Shown: positions 38,644-47,484 of the stretch, piece after piece
How positions within the stretch are numbered: the first letter of the stretch is position 1
How the letters are laid out: every line of letters starts with the position of its first letter
NCBI GenBank assembly: GCA_026990035.1
Contig: JALSIM010000040.1
Span: forward strand, 124,001 to 188,000
Reading direction: 5' to 3'
DNA: 64,000 nt
Source: Alphaproteobacteria bacterium
GTDB lineage: Bacteria > Pseudomonadota > Alphaproteobacteria > Geminicoccales > Geminicoccaceae
Notes under the pieces: generated by a model
Seen by the model: the letters and a program-made list of their open reading frames with translations, nothing else
Database searches by the model: none
What the model was told of the DNA's origin: nothing
Program-made: the position numbers and the translations under genes

Positions 38644-39460
38644 CACCTTCGACGCCGCCCTGCGGCGCCGGCTGCTCACCGGTTCGGTGCTGGCGGCCCT
38701 GGTGCTGGTGGCGATCCTCGCCGGCGGTCCGGTCTTCACCATCTTCCTGATCGCCCTCGCGGCGGCGATGGCCCGCGAGCTCGCCCGGCTGCTCGAATGG
38801 GAGGCCCGCCTGCGGCTGCTGCTCACCGCCGGTATCCTGACCGCCGCCCTGGTCGGTCTGCCGGCGATCCATCTGTTCGGCTGGCGGACCGGCGGCACCG
38901 CGCTGCTGGCCCTGGCGCTGCTGGTGGCGGCGATGGGCGGTGCGGCCGGACGGCGGCCACTCGTCTGGTTCGCCGGCACCCTCTATCTGCTCCTGCCGCT
39001 GGCGGCGCTGCTGTGGCTGCGACACGCCCATCTGCAGGGGGCCGTGCTGGTCCTCTGGCTGTTCATCGTGATCGTCGCCACCGACACCGGCGCCTATCTG
39101 GTCGGCCGCACGGTGGGCGGGCCCAGGCTCGCGCCCCGTATCAGTCCCGGCAAGACCTGGTCGGGGCTCGCCGGCGGGGTGCTGCTGGCCGGGATCCTCG
39201 GCGGGGTCGCGGTCCGGCTGGGCGGCGACGCGGCGCCCCCGGCGCTGGCGGCGGCGGTGGTGGCCATGCTTCTGGGGGTGGTGGCACAGGGCGGAGATCT
39301 CGTGGAATCGGCGCTCAAACGGCGGTCGGGGGTGAAGGACAGCGGCACGCTGCTCCCGGGCCACGGCGGCGTGCTGGACCGCTTCGACGGCGTCCTCTTC
39401 GCCGCTCCCTGCTTCGCTCTCCTGGTGGCCCTGCTCGACCTCTCCGGGGGAGAAGGATGA
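38624..39460 (+). CDS. cdsA: Phosphatidate cytidylyltransferase
   Basis: Integral membrane enzyme that makes CDP-diacylglycerol for phospholipid synthesis. About eight hydrophobic segments are visible. The family signature is SALKRRSGVKDSGTLLPGHG followed by GVLDRFDG near the C-terminus; ATDTGAYLVGRTVGG and ISPGKTWSG precede it. The ATG at 38624 overlaps the uppS end; a GTG at 38612 is possible. The stop overlaps the dxr ATG. Confidence 0.95.
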   Translation: MGRPLVDTFDAALRRRLLTGSVLAALVLVAILAGGPVFTIFLIALAAAMARELARLLEWEARLRLLLTAGILTAALVGLPAIHLFGWRTGGTALLALALLVAAMGGAAGRRPLVWFAGTLYLLLPLAALLWLRHAHLQGAVLVLWLFIVIVATDTGAYLVGRTVGGPRLAPRISPGKTWSGLAGGVLLAGILGGVAVRLGGDAAPPALAAAVVAMLLGVVAQGGDLVESALKRRSGVKDSGTLLPGHGGVLDRFDGVLFAAPCFALLVALLDLSGGEG

Positions 39461-40665
39461 AGCGCGAGCGGGAACAGCGGCCGCGGCGGGTCACGATTCT
39501 CGGGGCCACCGGGTCGATCGGCCGCTCGACCCTGGCGGTGATCGCCGAGCATCCCGGGCGGTTCGAAATCGAGGCCCTGACGGCTCACGGCAAGGTCGGC
39601 GAGCTGGCCCGTCTCGCCCGCCGTCACCGGGCGCGGCTGGCCGTGATCGCCGATCCCTCCCGCTACGGCGAACTGCGCGAGGCGCTCGCCGGCAGCGGGA
39701 TCGAGGCGGCGGCCGGGGAGGCGGCGCTGATCGCCGCCGCCGAGCGGCCCGCCGACTGGGTGATGGCGGCCATCGTCGGCGCCGCCGGTCTCGCACCGAC
39801 GCTGGCGGCGCTGCGGCGGGGCGCCATCGTCGCTCTGGCCAACAAGGAGTGTCTGGTCTCCGCCGGCGCCCTGTTCATGGCCGAGGTGCGGCGCCGGGGG
39901 GCGGTGCTGCTGCCGGTGGATTCCGAGCACAACGCCGTCTTCCAGGCGCTGCTCGGGGCCGAGCTCGGCGATGTCGAGAAGATCGTCCTGACCGCTTCGG
40001 GCGGTCCCTTCCTCGGTTTGAGCCGCCGGCGGATGGCACGGGTGACGCCGGCCGAGGCGGTCGCCCATCCCAACTGGCGGATGGGGACCAAGATCAGCGT
40101 CGACAGCGCCACCATGATGAACAAGGGCTTCGAGGTGATCGAGGCCCATCACCTGTTCGGCCTGCCGGAGACGGCGATCGAGGTGATGGTGCACCCGCAG
40201 TCGGCGCTCCATGGGCTGGTCCTGTTCCGGGACGGGTCGATGCTGGCCCAGCTCGGCCCCACCGACATGCGGGTGCCGATCGCCTCCACCCTGGCCTGGC
40301 CGGAACGCCTGTCCTGCAGCGTGGAACGGCTCGATCTCCTCCAGCTCGGGCGGCTCGAATTCCTGCCCCCCGATCCCGAGCGGTTCCCGGCTCTCGCCAT
40401 CGCCCGGGAGGCGCTGATCGCGGGCGGGGCGGCGCCGGCGGTGCTCAACGCCGCCAACGAGGTGGCGGTGCAGGCCTTCCTCGAAAAGCGGATCGGCTTT
40501 CTGGACATCGCCGCCATCGTCGCCGATATGCTGCGAACCCCCCTCGTGGCGGCGCCCGTGGGCAGCCTCGAGGAGATACTGGCGGTCGACCGCGAGGCGC
40601 GGATCCTGACCGCGGAGCGCTGCGCAGCCTCGAACCCGAGCAAGGTGTACGGAACCCGCGTATGA
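39457..40665 (+). CDS. dxr: 1-deoxy-D-xylulose 5-phosphate reductoisomerase
   Basis: Commits deoxyxylulose phosphate to isoprenoid synthesis by the MEP pathway. 402 residues with the NADPH motif ILGATGSIGRSTLAVI, LANKECLVSAG, LLPVDSEHNAVFQAL, the metal-binding and active-site loop around HPNWRMGTKISVDSATMMNKG, and ASNPSKVYG-like C-terminus. It begins on an ATGA overlap with cdsA and ends on one with rseP. It supplies precursors used by uppS next door. Confidence 0.98.
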   Translation: MKREREQRPRRVTILGATGSIGRSTLAVIAEHPGRFEIEALTAHGKVGELARLARRHRARLAVIADPSRYGELREALAGSGIEAAAGEAALIAAAERPADWVMAAIVGAAGLAPTLAALRRGAIVALANKECLVSAGALFMAEVRRRGAVLLPVDSEHNAVFQALLGAELGDVEKIVLTASGGPFLGLSRRRMARVTPAEAVAHPNWRMGTKISVDSATMMNKGFEVIEAHHLFGLPETAIEVMVHPQSALHGLVLFRDGSMLAQLGPTDMRVPIASTLAWPERLSCSVERLDLLQLGRLEFLPPDPERFPALAIAREALIAGGAAPAVLNAANEVAVQAFLEKRIGFLDIAAIVADMLRTPLVAAPVGSLEEILAVDREARILTAERCAASNPSKVYGTRV

Positions 40666-41783
40666 GCATCTTCGGCCTGATCGCCAGCTACATCGTGCCC
40701 TTCATCCTGATCCTGTCGGTGGTCGTGTTCGTGCACGAGTTCGGCCATTACTGGGTGGCCCGCCGCAACCGGGTGCGGGTCGAGGTGTTCTCCATCGGCT
40801 TCGGACCCGAGCTGTTCGGCTGGAACGACTCGACCGGCACCCGCTGGAAGTTCAGCATCGTGCCGCTCGGCGGTTATGTGCGGATGAAGGGCGACGAGGA
40901 CGCCACCAGCGTGCGGCCCGACGCCGCCACCGCCGGCGATCCGGACGCCTTCCCCTCGAAGAGCGTCTGGCAGCGGATGGCCATCGTGGCGGCCGGGCCG
41001 ATCGCCAACTTCCTTTTCGCCATTCTCGTCCTGGCGCTGCTGTTCAGCCTCGTCGGCCGCCCTTTCACCCCGCCGGTGGTCGGCGAGGTGGTTCCCGGCA
41101 GTCCGGCGGAGGCGGCGGGGCTGCTGCCCGGCGATCGCATTCTGGCGGTCGACGGACGGTCGGTGGAAAGCTTCGAGGAACTCCAGCTCCTGGTCCGCGA
41201 CCGGCCGGGGGAGCCCCTGCGCTTCACCATCGCACGCGACGGCGGCCGGCTGGAGGTCACGATCATCCCCGAACTGCGGATCGTCGAGGGCAATTTCGGC
41301 GAGCAGCGGATCGGCATGATCGGCGTCAGCCGCCGCGGAATCGAGTTCAAGCGCTCCAACCCGCTGCTGGCGCCGTTCGAGGCGACCGGCGAGACGCTGC
41401 GGATCCTCGGCGGAACCCTCTACGCCCTGTGGGAGATGGTGACCGGCTCGCGGGGCACCGAGGAACTCGGCGGCCCCCTCAGGATCGCCCAGATGTCGGG
41501 CGAGATCGCCAATCAGGGGCTGCTGCCGGCGCTCTGGTTCACCGCCATCCTGTCGATCAACCTGGGGCTCATCAATCTGTTTCCGATCCCCATGCTGGAC
41601 GGCGGCCATCTGCTGCTCTACACGATCGAGGCGGTTCGCGGCCGACCCCTGACGGAACGCAGCCAGGAGATCGCATTCCGCCTCGGTCTGGCGATGGTAT
41701 TGAGCCTGATGCTGTTCGCCACCTGGAACGATCTCGTCAATCTGAGGATCTTCGATTTCTTCACGCGACTGGTCTCGTCCTAG
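40662..41783 (+). CDS. rseP: RIP metalloprotease RseP (site-2 protease)
   Basis: Intramembrane zinc protease that cleaves anti-sigma factors and signal-peptide remnants. 373 residues with the zinc motif HEFGH at residues 25-29 in the first membrane helix. A PDZ domain lies around residues 135-215 (GSPAEAAGLLPGDRILAVDG), and the third zinc ligand is in NLFPIPMLDGGHLL. Only one PDZ domain is clearly visible, where E. coli RseP has two. It sits between dxr and bamA as in many proteobacteria. Confidence 0.96.
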   Translation: MSIFGLIASYIVPFILILSVVVFVHEFGHYWVARRNRVRVEVFSIGFGPELFGWNDSTGTRWKFSIVPLGGYVRMKGDEDATSVRPDAATAGDPDAFPSKSVWQRMAIVAAGPIANFLFAILVLALLFSLVGRPFTPPVVGEVVPGSPAEAAGLLPGDRILAVDGRSVESFEELQLLVRDRPGEPLRFTIARDGGRLEVTIIPELRIVEGNFGEQRIGMIGVSRRGIEFKRSNPLLAPFEATGETLRILGGTLYALWEMVTGSRGTEELGGPLRIAQMSGEIANQGLLPALWFTAILSINLGLINLFPIPMLDGGHLLLYTIEAVRGRPLTERSQEIAFRLGLAMVLSLMLFATWNDLVNLRIFDFFTRLVSS

Positions 41784-41823
41784 GGGGTACCGCGCCGCGT
41801 CTCGATCGGACGAGGGAGGGGCG

Positions 41824-44106
41824 ATGCCTGGGACGGGACGCGCGGTGGGACTGCTGGCTGTCCTCATCCTGCTTCTCTTCGGGGGAACACCGGTCACGGC
41901 CCAGCAGCCGGGCGAGGTGATCCGCGACATCGTCGTCGAGGGCAATCAGCGGGTCGAGAAGGAGACCGTCGAAAGCTATCTGCGGGTGCGTCGCGGCGAT
42001 CCCTTCGACCCCGTGCGGCTCGACGATTCCCTGCGCAGCCTGTTCGCGACCGGACTGTTCGACGATGTGGCCATCGAGCGGCGGGGCGAGGTGCTGGTCG
42101 TGCGGGTGGTGGAGAACCCGATCATCAACCGGGTGGCCTTCGAGGGGAATCGGCGGATCGGCGACGAGGAACTGGAGGCCGAGGTCCGCCTCCGGCCGCG
42201 GACGGTGTTCTCGCGCGCCGCGGTGCAGAGCGCGGTCGAACGGATCCTCGAACTCTACCGACGCAACGGCCGTTACGCGGTCACCGTGGAACCCAAGATC
42301 ATCGAGCTCGAGCAGAACCGGGTCGATCTCGTCTTCGAGATCCAGGAGGGCCCCCTCACCAGGGTCTGCGGGATCACCTTCATCGGCAACAGCGAATATG
42401 CGGACAGCACGCTGCGGGGGACCATCCGCACCGTCGAAAGCGCCTGGTACCGCATCTTCACCAGCGAGGACACCTACGATCCGGACCGGGTGGAGTTCGA
42501 CAAGGAGCTCTTGCGCCGCTTCTACCAGGCCCGTGGCTACGCCGAGTTCAAGGTTCTCTCGGCGGTGGCCGAGCTGACCCCGGACGGCCGCTGTTTCTAC
42601 ATCACCTTCACCCTCGAGGAGGGCCCCCGCTACCGCTTCGGCAGGATCACCGTCGACAGCCGGCTGCGCGATCTCGATCCGGAGCAGCTCCTGGCCTTCG
42701 TCGCCACCGAGGAGGGTGACCTCTACAACGCCGAGGAGATCGAGAACACGGTCCAGGCGCTGACCGACGAGGTCGGGCGGCTGGGCTACGCCTTCGCCCG
42801 CATCGAGCCGGTGCAGAACCTCGACCGGGAGAATCTCACGGTGGACGTCACCTACCGCATCGACCAGGGGCCGCGGGTCTACGTCGAGCGGATCGACATC
42901 AGGGGCAACGTCCGGACCCTCGATTCGGTGATCCGCCGCGAGTTCCGCCTCGCCGAGGGCGATCCCTTCAACACCGTGCTGCTGCGGCGCTCGATCCAGC
43001 GGATCCGGAACCTCGATTTCTTCGAGAAGGTCGATGTGCGGACCCGCCAGGGGAGCGCCCCGGACCGGATCATCGTCGATGTCGAGGTGGCCGAGAAATC
43101 GACCGGCTCGCTGTCCTTCGGAGCCGGTTTCTCGACCGTCGACGGGCCGCTCGCCGACGTCCGCCTGTCGGAGGAGAATCTGCTCGGTCGCGGCCAGTCG
43201 CTGCTGCTGAGCTTCACCGTTTCCGCCCGCCGGCAGCGGATCGAGTTCAGCTTCACCGAGCCCTACTTCCTCGACCGCGATCTCGCCGCCGGAATCGATC
43301 TCGCCCGTACCGAGAGCGATTTCCAGACCGAGAGTTCCTTCGACGAAACGCTGACCCGCGGTCGCGTTCGGGCCAGTTACGCGCTCACCGAATATCTCCG
43401 GCATTCGGTGCGTTACACCCTCAAGCACAGCGACATTCGCGACGTCGACAACGACGCCTCGGACTTCATCAAGGATGAGCAGGGAGAACGGCTGACCTCG
43501 GCGATCGGCCAGACCTTCACCTACGATCGCCGCGACACCCGTTTTCTGCCGTCGGAAGGTTACGTGATCCGTCTCGACCAGGACATCGCCGGGCTGCTCG
43601 GCGACAGCAAATACGTACGCCAGGAGCTGAAGGCGGACTACTATTTCAGCATCCTGCCCGAGGTGGTGTTGAATCTCGGGGGAGCTGCCGGCTACGTGTT
43701 CGGATTCGCGGGCGAGGACGTGCATCTGACGGAGCGCTTCTTCCTCGGCGGCTCGAGCTTCCGTGGTTTCGCCGCCGCCGGCATCGGGCCGCGCGACACC
43801 GCCACCGACGACGCCCTCGGAGGCAATCTCTACTACGTGGGAACCGCCGAGATCCGCTTTCCCCTGGGCCTGCCGAAGGAGCTCCGGGTGTTCGGGCGGG
43901 CCTTCGTCGATGCCGGCACGCTCACCGACATCGACGTCTCCGGGTCGGATCTCGAGGACAGCGGCAACATCCGGGTGAGTGCCGGCGTCGGGCTCTCCTG
44001 GCTGTCGCCGCTGGGACCACTCGCGATCGATATCGCACAGGCTCTCGTCAAGGACGATGAAGACGACACGGAGACCTTCCGTCTCAGCTTCGGCACGCGT
44101 TTCTGA
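41824..44106 (+). CDS. bamA: Outer membrane protein assembly factor BamA
   Basis: Essential outer-membrane beta-barrel insertase. 760 residues: signal peptide ending at VTAQQ, five POTRA domains to about residue 420 (the first with IVVEGNQRVEKETVESYL), and a C-terminal 16-strand Omp85 barrel. The barrel contains the lid-lock motif region SSFRGFAAAGIGPR and ends in Phe (SFGTRF) as expected for a barrel signal. The skp-like gene begins inside its last 50 bp. Confidence 0.98.
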   Translation: MPGTGRAVGLLAVLILLLFGGTPVTAQQPGEVIRDIVVEGNQRVEKETVESYLRVRRGDPFDPVRLDDSLRSLFATGLFDDVAIERRGEVLVVRVVENPIINRVAFEGNRRIGDEELEAEVRLRPRTVFSRAAVQSAVERILELYRRNGRYAVTVEPKIIELEQNRVDLVFEIQEGPLTRVCGITFIGNSEYADSTLRGTIRTVESAWYRIFTSEDTYDPDRVEFDKELLRRFYQARGYAEFKVLSAVAELTPDGRCFYITFTLEEGPRYRFGRITVDSRLRDLDPEQLLAFVATEEGDLYNAEEIENTVQALTDEVGRLGYAFARIEPVQNLDRENLTVDVTYRIDQGPRVYVERIDIRGNVRTLDSVIRREFRLAEGDPFNTVLLRRSIQRIRNLDFFEKVDVRTRQGSAPDRIIVDVEVAEKSTGSLSFGAGFSTVDGPLADVRLSEENLLGRGQSLLLSFTVSARRQRIEFSFTEPYFLDRDLAAGIDLARTESDFQTESSFDETLTRGRVRASYALTEYLRHSVRYTLKHSDIRDVDNDASDFIKDEQGERLTSAIGQTFTYDRRDTRFLPSEGYVIRLDQDIAGLLGDSKYVRQELKADYYFSILPEVVLNLGGAAGYVFGFAGEDVHLTERFFLGGSSFRGFAAAGIGPRDTATDDALGGNLYYVGTAEIRFPLGLPKELRVFGRAFVDAGTLTDIDVSGSDLEDSGNIRVSAGVGLSWLSPLGPLAIDIAQALVKDDEDDTETFRLSFGTRF

Positions 44107-44719
44107 GCGGTCCGCGGCGCCTCGGGACGGCACCCGCCGTCGGCTGTTGGCCGGTCTGCTCGGCCTGTCCGCCGGGACCGCGCTGGTCGGCGCCATCGCC
44201 GCCGGAGGGGGGCGCCTTTCGGCGGAGCCGCTGCCACCCGCGGTGGTGGCGGTGGTCAACTATCAGCGGCTGCTCCGGGAGGCCAGGGCGGCACGTCAGA
44301 TCCGGGAGGAGATCGAGGCCCGGCGACGCCGCTATCAGGAGGAAATCAAGGCCAAGGAACGCGAACTCCTGGACAAGGAACGGGAAATCGCGCGCCAGCG
44401 CAGCCTGCTCTCGCCCGAGGCCTACGCCAGGAAGCGCCGGGAGTTCGAACGCGAGGCCGCCGCCGTCCAGCGGGAAGTGCAGGAACGGCGCCGGCGGCTC
44501 GACGCCGCCTCGGCCAGCGCCTACGCGGAGGTGCGCAACGCGATCATCGAGGTGGTGGGGGAACTCGCCCAGGAACGGGGCTTCAACCTCGTCCTGCCGA
44601 GTACCGCGGTGCTGCTGTTTTCGCCGCGCCTCGATCTCACCGAAGAGGTGCTGGCCGGAATCGACGCCCGCCTGCCGCGTGTCGAGGTTCCCGAGGTCCC
44701 GGCCGAGGGGACGGAATAG
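44057..44719 (+). CDS. OmpH/Skp-family periplasmic chaperone
   Basis: Predicted periplasmic chaperone for outer-membrane proteins. After an N-terminal basic stretch and hydrophobic segment (LLAGLLGLSAGTALVGAIAAGG), VVAVVNYQRLLREARAARQI begins the Skp-like domain. A long charged coiled coil follows (residues about 85-165), then the conserved GFNLVLPSTAVLL and a short tail. The ATG at 44057 overlaps bamA by 50 bp. A TTG near the hydrophobic segment would give a more normal signal peptide. In many relatives lpxD would follow; here fabZ does. Confidence 0.85.
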   Translation: MKTTRRPSVSASARVSERSAAPRDGTRRRLLAGLLGLSAGTALVGAIAAGGGRLSAEPLPPAVVAVVNYQRLLREARAARQIREEIEARRRRYQEEIKAKERELLDKEREIARQRSLLSPEAYARKRREFEREAAAVQREVQERRRRLDAASASAYAEVRNAIIEVVGELAQERGFNLVLPSTAVLLFSPRLDLTEEVLAGIDARLPRVEVPEVPAEGTE

Positions 44720-44754
44720 GCCAGCAGGATCCGTGCAGCGACGAGGAGACACGA

Positions 44755-45228
44755 ATGGTGGAGGAAGAGCTCGCGCCCGGCACGCCGATGCCCGATCTGG
44801 ACGTCACCGATGTCATGCGCATCATCCCGCATCGCTTCCCGATGCTGATGCTCGATGGCGTCACCGGTCTCCGGGCCTTCGAGCGGGCGGTGGGGATCAA
44901 GAACGTGACCATCAACGAGCCCTTCTTCGGCGGGCATTTTCCCGGCGATCCGATCATGCCCGGGGTGCTGACCATCGAGGCCATGGCCCAGACCGCGGCG
45001 GTGCTCGTGATCGCCAGCATGGGCAAGGGGGTCGAGGGCAGTCCGGTCTACTTCATGTCCGTGGATCGGGCCCGGTTCCGGCGTCCCATCCGGCCCGGCC
45101 ACCAGCTCCGACTGGAGGTGCAACTGCTGCGCAGCCGCCTCGGCGTCTACCGGTTCGAGGGGCGGGCGACGATCGACGGCGAACTCGCCACCGAGGCCCA
45201 GTTCGGAGCCAAGCTGGTCGCCGGATGA
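44755..45228 (+). CDS. fabZ: 3-hydroxyacyl-[acyl-carrier-protein] dehydratase FabZ
   Basis: Dehydrates beta-hydroxyacyl-ACP in fatty-acid elongation. 157 residues with the hot-dog signature: IIPHRFPMLMLDGVTGL containing the catalytic His, GHFPGDPIMPGVLTIEAMAQ with the catalytic Glu, and FMSVDRARFRRPIRPGHQL. GAGGAG precedes the ATG. In other alphaproteobacteria lpxA follows directly; here a 101-bp gap and a carboxylase gene follow instead. Confidence 0.97.
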   Translation: MVEEELAPGTPMPDLDVTDVMRIIPHRFPMLMLDGVTGLRAFERAVGIKNVTINEPFFGGHFPGDPIMPGVLTIEAMAQTAAVLVIASMGKGVEGSPVYFMSVDRARFRRPIRPGHQLRLEVQLLRSRLGVYRFEGRATIDGELATEAQFGAKLVAG

Positions 45229-45329
45229 GGCAGGGGCGAGGAACGTCGCGTCGCGGCGGGCTGGCTGTCCGGGCCGGCCGCTGGTAAGCATCGCCCGTCG
45301 CCAGAAAAACGCCCGAGCTGTCGGATCCG

Positions 45330-47312
45330 ATGTTCGAGAAAATCCTGATCGCCAATCGCGGCGAAATCGCCTGCCGCATCATCCGCACCTGTCGCGCCCG
45401 GGGCATCGCCACCGTGGCCGTCCATTCGGAAGCCGATGCCGGAGCCCGGCACGTGGAGATGGCCGACGAGGCCGTCGGTATCGGACCGCCGCCGGCCCGC
45501 GACAGCTATCTGATGATCGACCGCATCCTCGAGGCCTGCCGCCGGACGGGGGCCGAGGCGGTCCATCCGGGCTACGGATTCCTTTCCGAGAACGCGCTTT
45601 TCGCCGAAGCCCTCGCGGCCGCGGGCATCGTCTTCATCGGCCCGCCGGTGGCCGCCATCCGGGCGATGGGCGACAAGATCGAGAGCAAACGTCTCGCGGA
45701 GGCGGCCGGGGTCAGCACGGTGCCCGGTCATCCCGACGCCGTCCGCAGCCTCGGCGAGGCGCTGCACGTCGCCCGGGCGATCGGCTATCCGGTGATGATC
45801 AAGGCGGCGGCCGGCGGCGGCGGGAAGGGGATGCGCATCGCCCACGACGAGCAGGAGCTCGAGGAGGGGCTGAAGCGCGCCCAGTCCGAGGCCGCCTCCT
45901 CCTTCGGCGACGAACGGGTGTTTCTCGAGAAATTCGTCGAGCGGCCGCGACACATCGAGATCCAGGTGCTGGGCGACCGCCACGGCAACCTCGTCCATCT
46001 GGGTGAGCGGGAATGCTCGATCCAGCGCCGCCATCAGAAGGTCGTCGAGGAGGCGCCGTCGCCGTTCCTCGACGCGGCGACGCGGGAGGCGATGGGGGCC
46101 CAGGCGGTGAGCCTGGCCCGGACGGTCGGCTACCATTCGGCCGGGACCGTCGAGTTCATCGTCGACCGGGACCGCAATTTCTACTTTCTGGAGATGAACA
46201 CCCGCCTCCAGGTCGAGCATCCGGTCACCGAGCTGGTGACCGGACGGGATCTGGTCTGGGACATGATCCGCATCGCCGCCGGCGAGCCGCTCGGCTTCAC
46301 CCAGGAGGAGGTGGAGTTCTCCGGCTGGGCCATCGAAGCGCGGGTCTATGCCGAGGATCCGGCCCGTGGCTTCCTGCCCTCCTCGGGACGACTCGTCCGC
46401 TACCGCGAGCCCGAGGGCGAGGGGTTGCGGATCGACAGCGGCGTCTTCGAGGGCGGTGAGGTGTCGATCTACTACGATCCGATGATCGCCAAGCTCTGTG
46501 CCCACGGCGACACCCGGGACCGGGCCGCCGACCGGCTGGCGGCCGGCCTCGACGCCTTCCTGCTGCGTGGACCGGCCCACAACCTCACCTTCCTGCGCGC
46601 GATCCTGGATCATCCCGACTTCCGCGCCGGGCGGCTGTCCACCGATTTCATCGCCGAGACCTTCGGCGCCCGGTTCGCGGGTCGCCAGCTTCCCGAACCG
46701 CGGCTCCGTATGCTGGCCGCGGCGGCGGCGTTGATGACCTGGCGCGAGGTGGCGCGGGCGTGCCGGATCAGCGGCCGGTTGCCCGGCCGCGACCCCGAGC
46801 CGGAGCGGTCCTGGGCGGTGGCTCTCGGCGGGCGCCATTTCGAGGCCCGGATCGCCGAGGACGGGACGCCGGCGACGGTCGAGCTCGACGGGGAGCGCTT
46901 CCTCTTCGCACTCGACTGGCATCCCGGGCGGATGCTGGCGGAGCTGGAGACCGACGGCGAACGGCTGAGAATCCAGGTGGAGACCGTCGCCGAAGGATTT
47001 CTCCTGATCCACGGTGGGGCCGAGCTGCGGGCGCTGGTCCGCAGTCACCGGGCCGCCGAACTGGCGGCACGGATGCCCGAGAAGGAAATGCCCGACACTT
47101 CGGGACTGGTGATCGCGCCGATGCCGGGACTGATCGTCTCGGTGGCGGTGGTCCCCGGCCAGGAGGTCAAGGCCGGCCAGGAACTGCTGGTGCTCGAGGC
47201 GATGAAGATGGAGAATGTGCTGCGCGCCGAGCGCGACGGCGTGGTCCGGGAAATCCACGTCCGTCCGGCCGATGCAGTCGCCGCCGACCAGCTCCTGGTG
47301 ACCCTCGCCTGA
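45330..47312 (+). CDS. Acyl-CoA (propionyl/acetyl-CoA) carboxylase alpha subunit
   Basis: Biotin carboxylase fused to a biotin carrier domain, 660 residues, the size of propionyl-CoA or methylcrotonyl-CoA carboxylase alpha subunits. N-terminal FEKILIANRGEIACRIIRTC, ATP-grasp loop AAAGGGGKGMRIA near residues 158-170, EMNTRLQVEHPVTE near 288, and the biotinylation site EAMKMEN near residue 627. It would carboxylate biotin for a CoA-specific partner, but no beta subunit gene is nearby, so the substrate (propionyl most likely) is inferred. Confidence 0.93.
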   Translation: MFEKILIANRGEIACRIIRTCRARGIATVAVHSEADAGARHVEMADEAVGIGPPPARDSYLMIDRILEACRRTGAEAVHPGYGFLSENALFAEALAAAGIVFIGPPVAAIRAMGDKIESKRLAEAAGVSTVPGHPDAVRSLGEALHVARAIGYPVMIKAAAGGGGKGMRIAHDEQELEEGLKRAQSEAASSFGDERVFLEKFVERPRHIEIQVLGDRHGNLVHLGERECSIQRRHQKVVEEAPSPFLDAATREAMGAQAVSLARTVGYHSAGTVEFIVDRDRNFYFLEMNTRLQVEHPVTELVTGRDLVWDMIRIAAGEPLGFTQEEVEFSGWAIEARVYAEDPARGFLPSSGRLVRYREPEGEGLRIDSGVFEGGEVSIYYDPMIAKLCAHGDTRDRAADRLAAGLDAFLLRGPAHNLTFLRAILDHPDFRAGRLSTDFIAETFGARFAGRQLPEPRLRMLAAAAALMTWREVARACRISGRLPGRDPEPERSWAVALGGRHFEARIAEDGTPATVELDGERFLFALDWHPGRMLAELETDGERLRIQVETVAEGFLLIHGGAELRALVRSHRAAELAARMPEKEMPDTSGLVIAPMPGLIVSVAVVPGQEVKAGQELLVLEAMKMENVLRAERDGVVREIHVRPADAVAADQLLVTLA

Positions 47313-47484
47313 TCCCGCCGCGGCGGCGTACCGGAGGTCGGTCGACGACCGTTCGGCGCCCTGCGGCCGCCATCGGCTCTTGCTCTATGGTGTCTCCTCT
47401 TCCATAGACCTTCGCGCAACGGTATGGCCGGTGCGGCCGGGAGCGCGCATCGGCATCGGACTTCCAGGCAGTCGGGACATCGCG

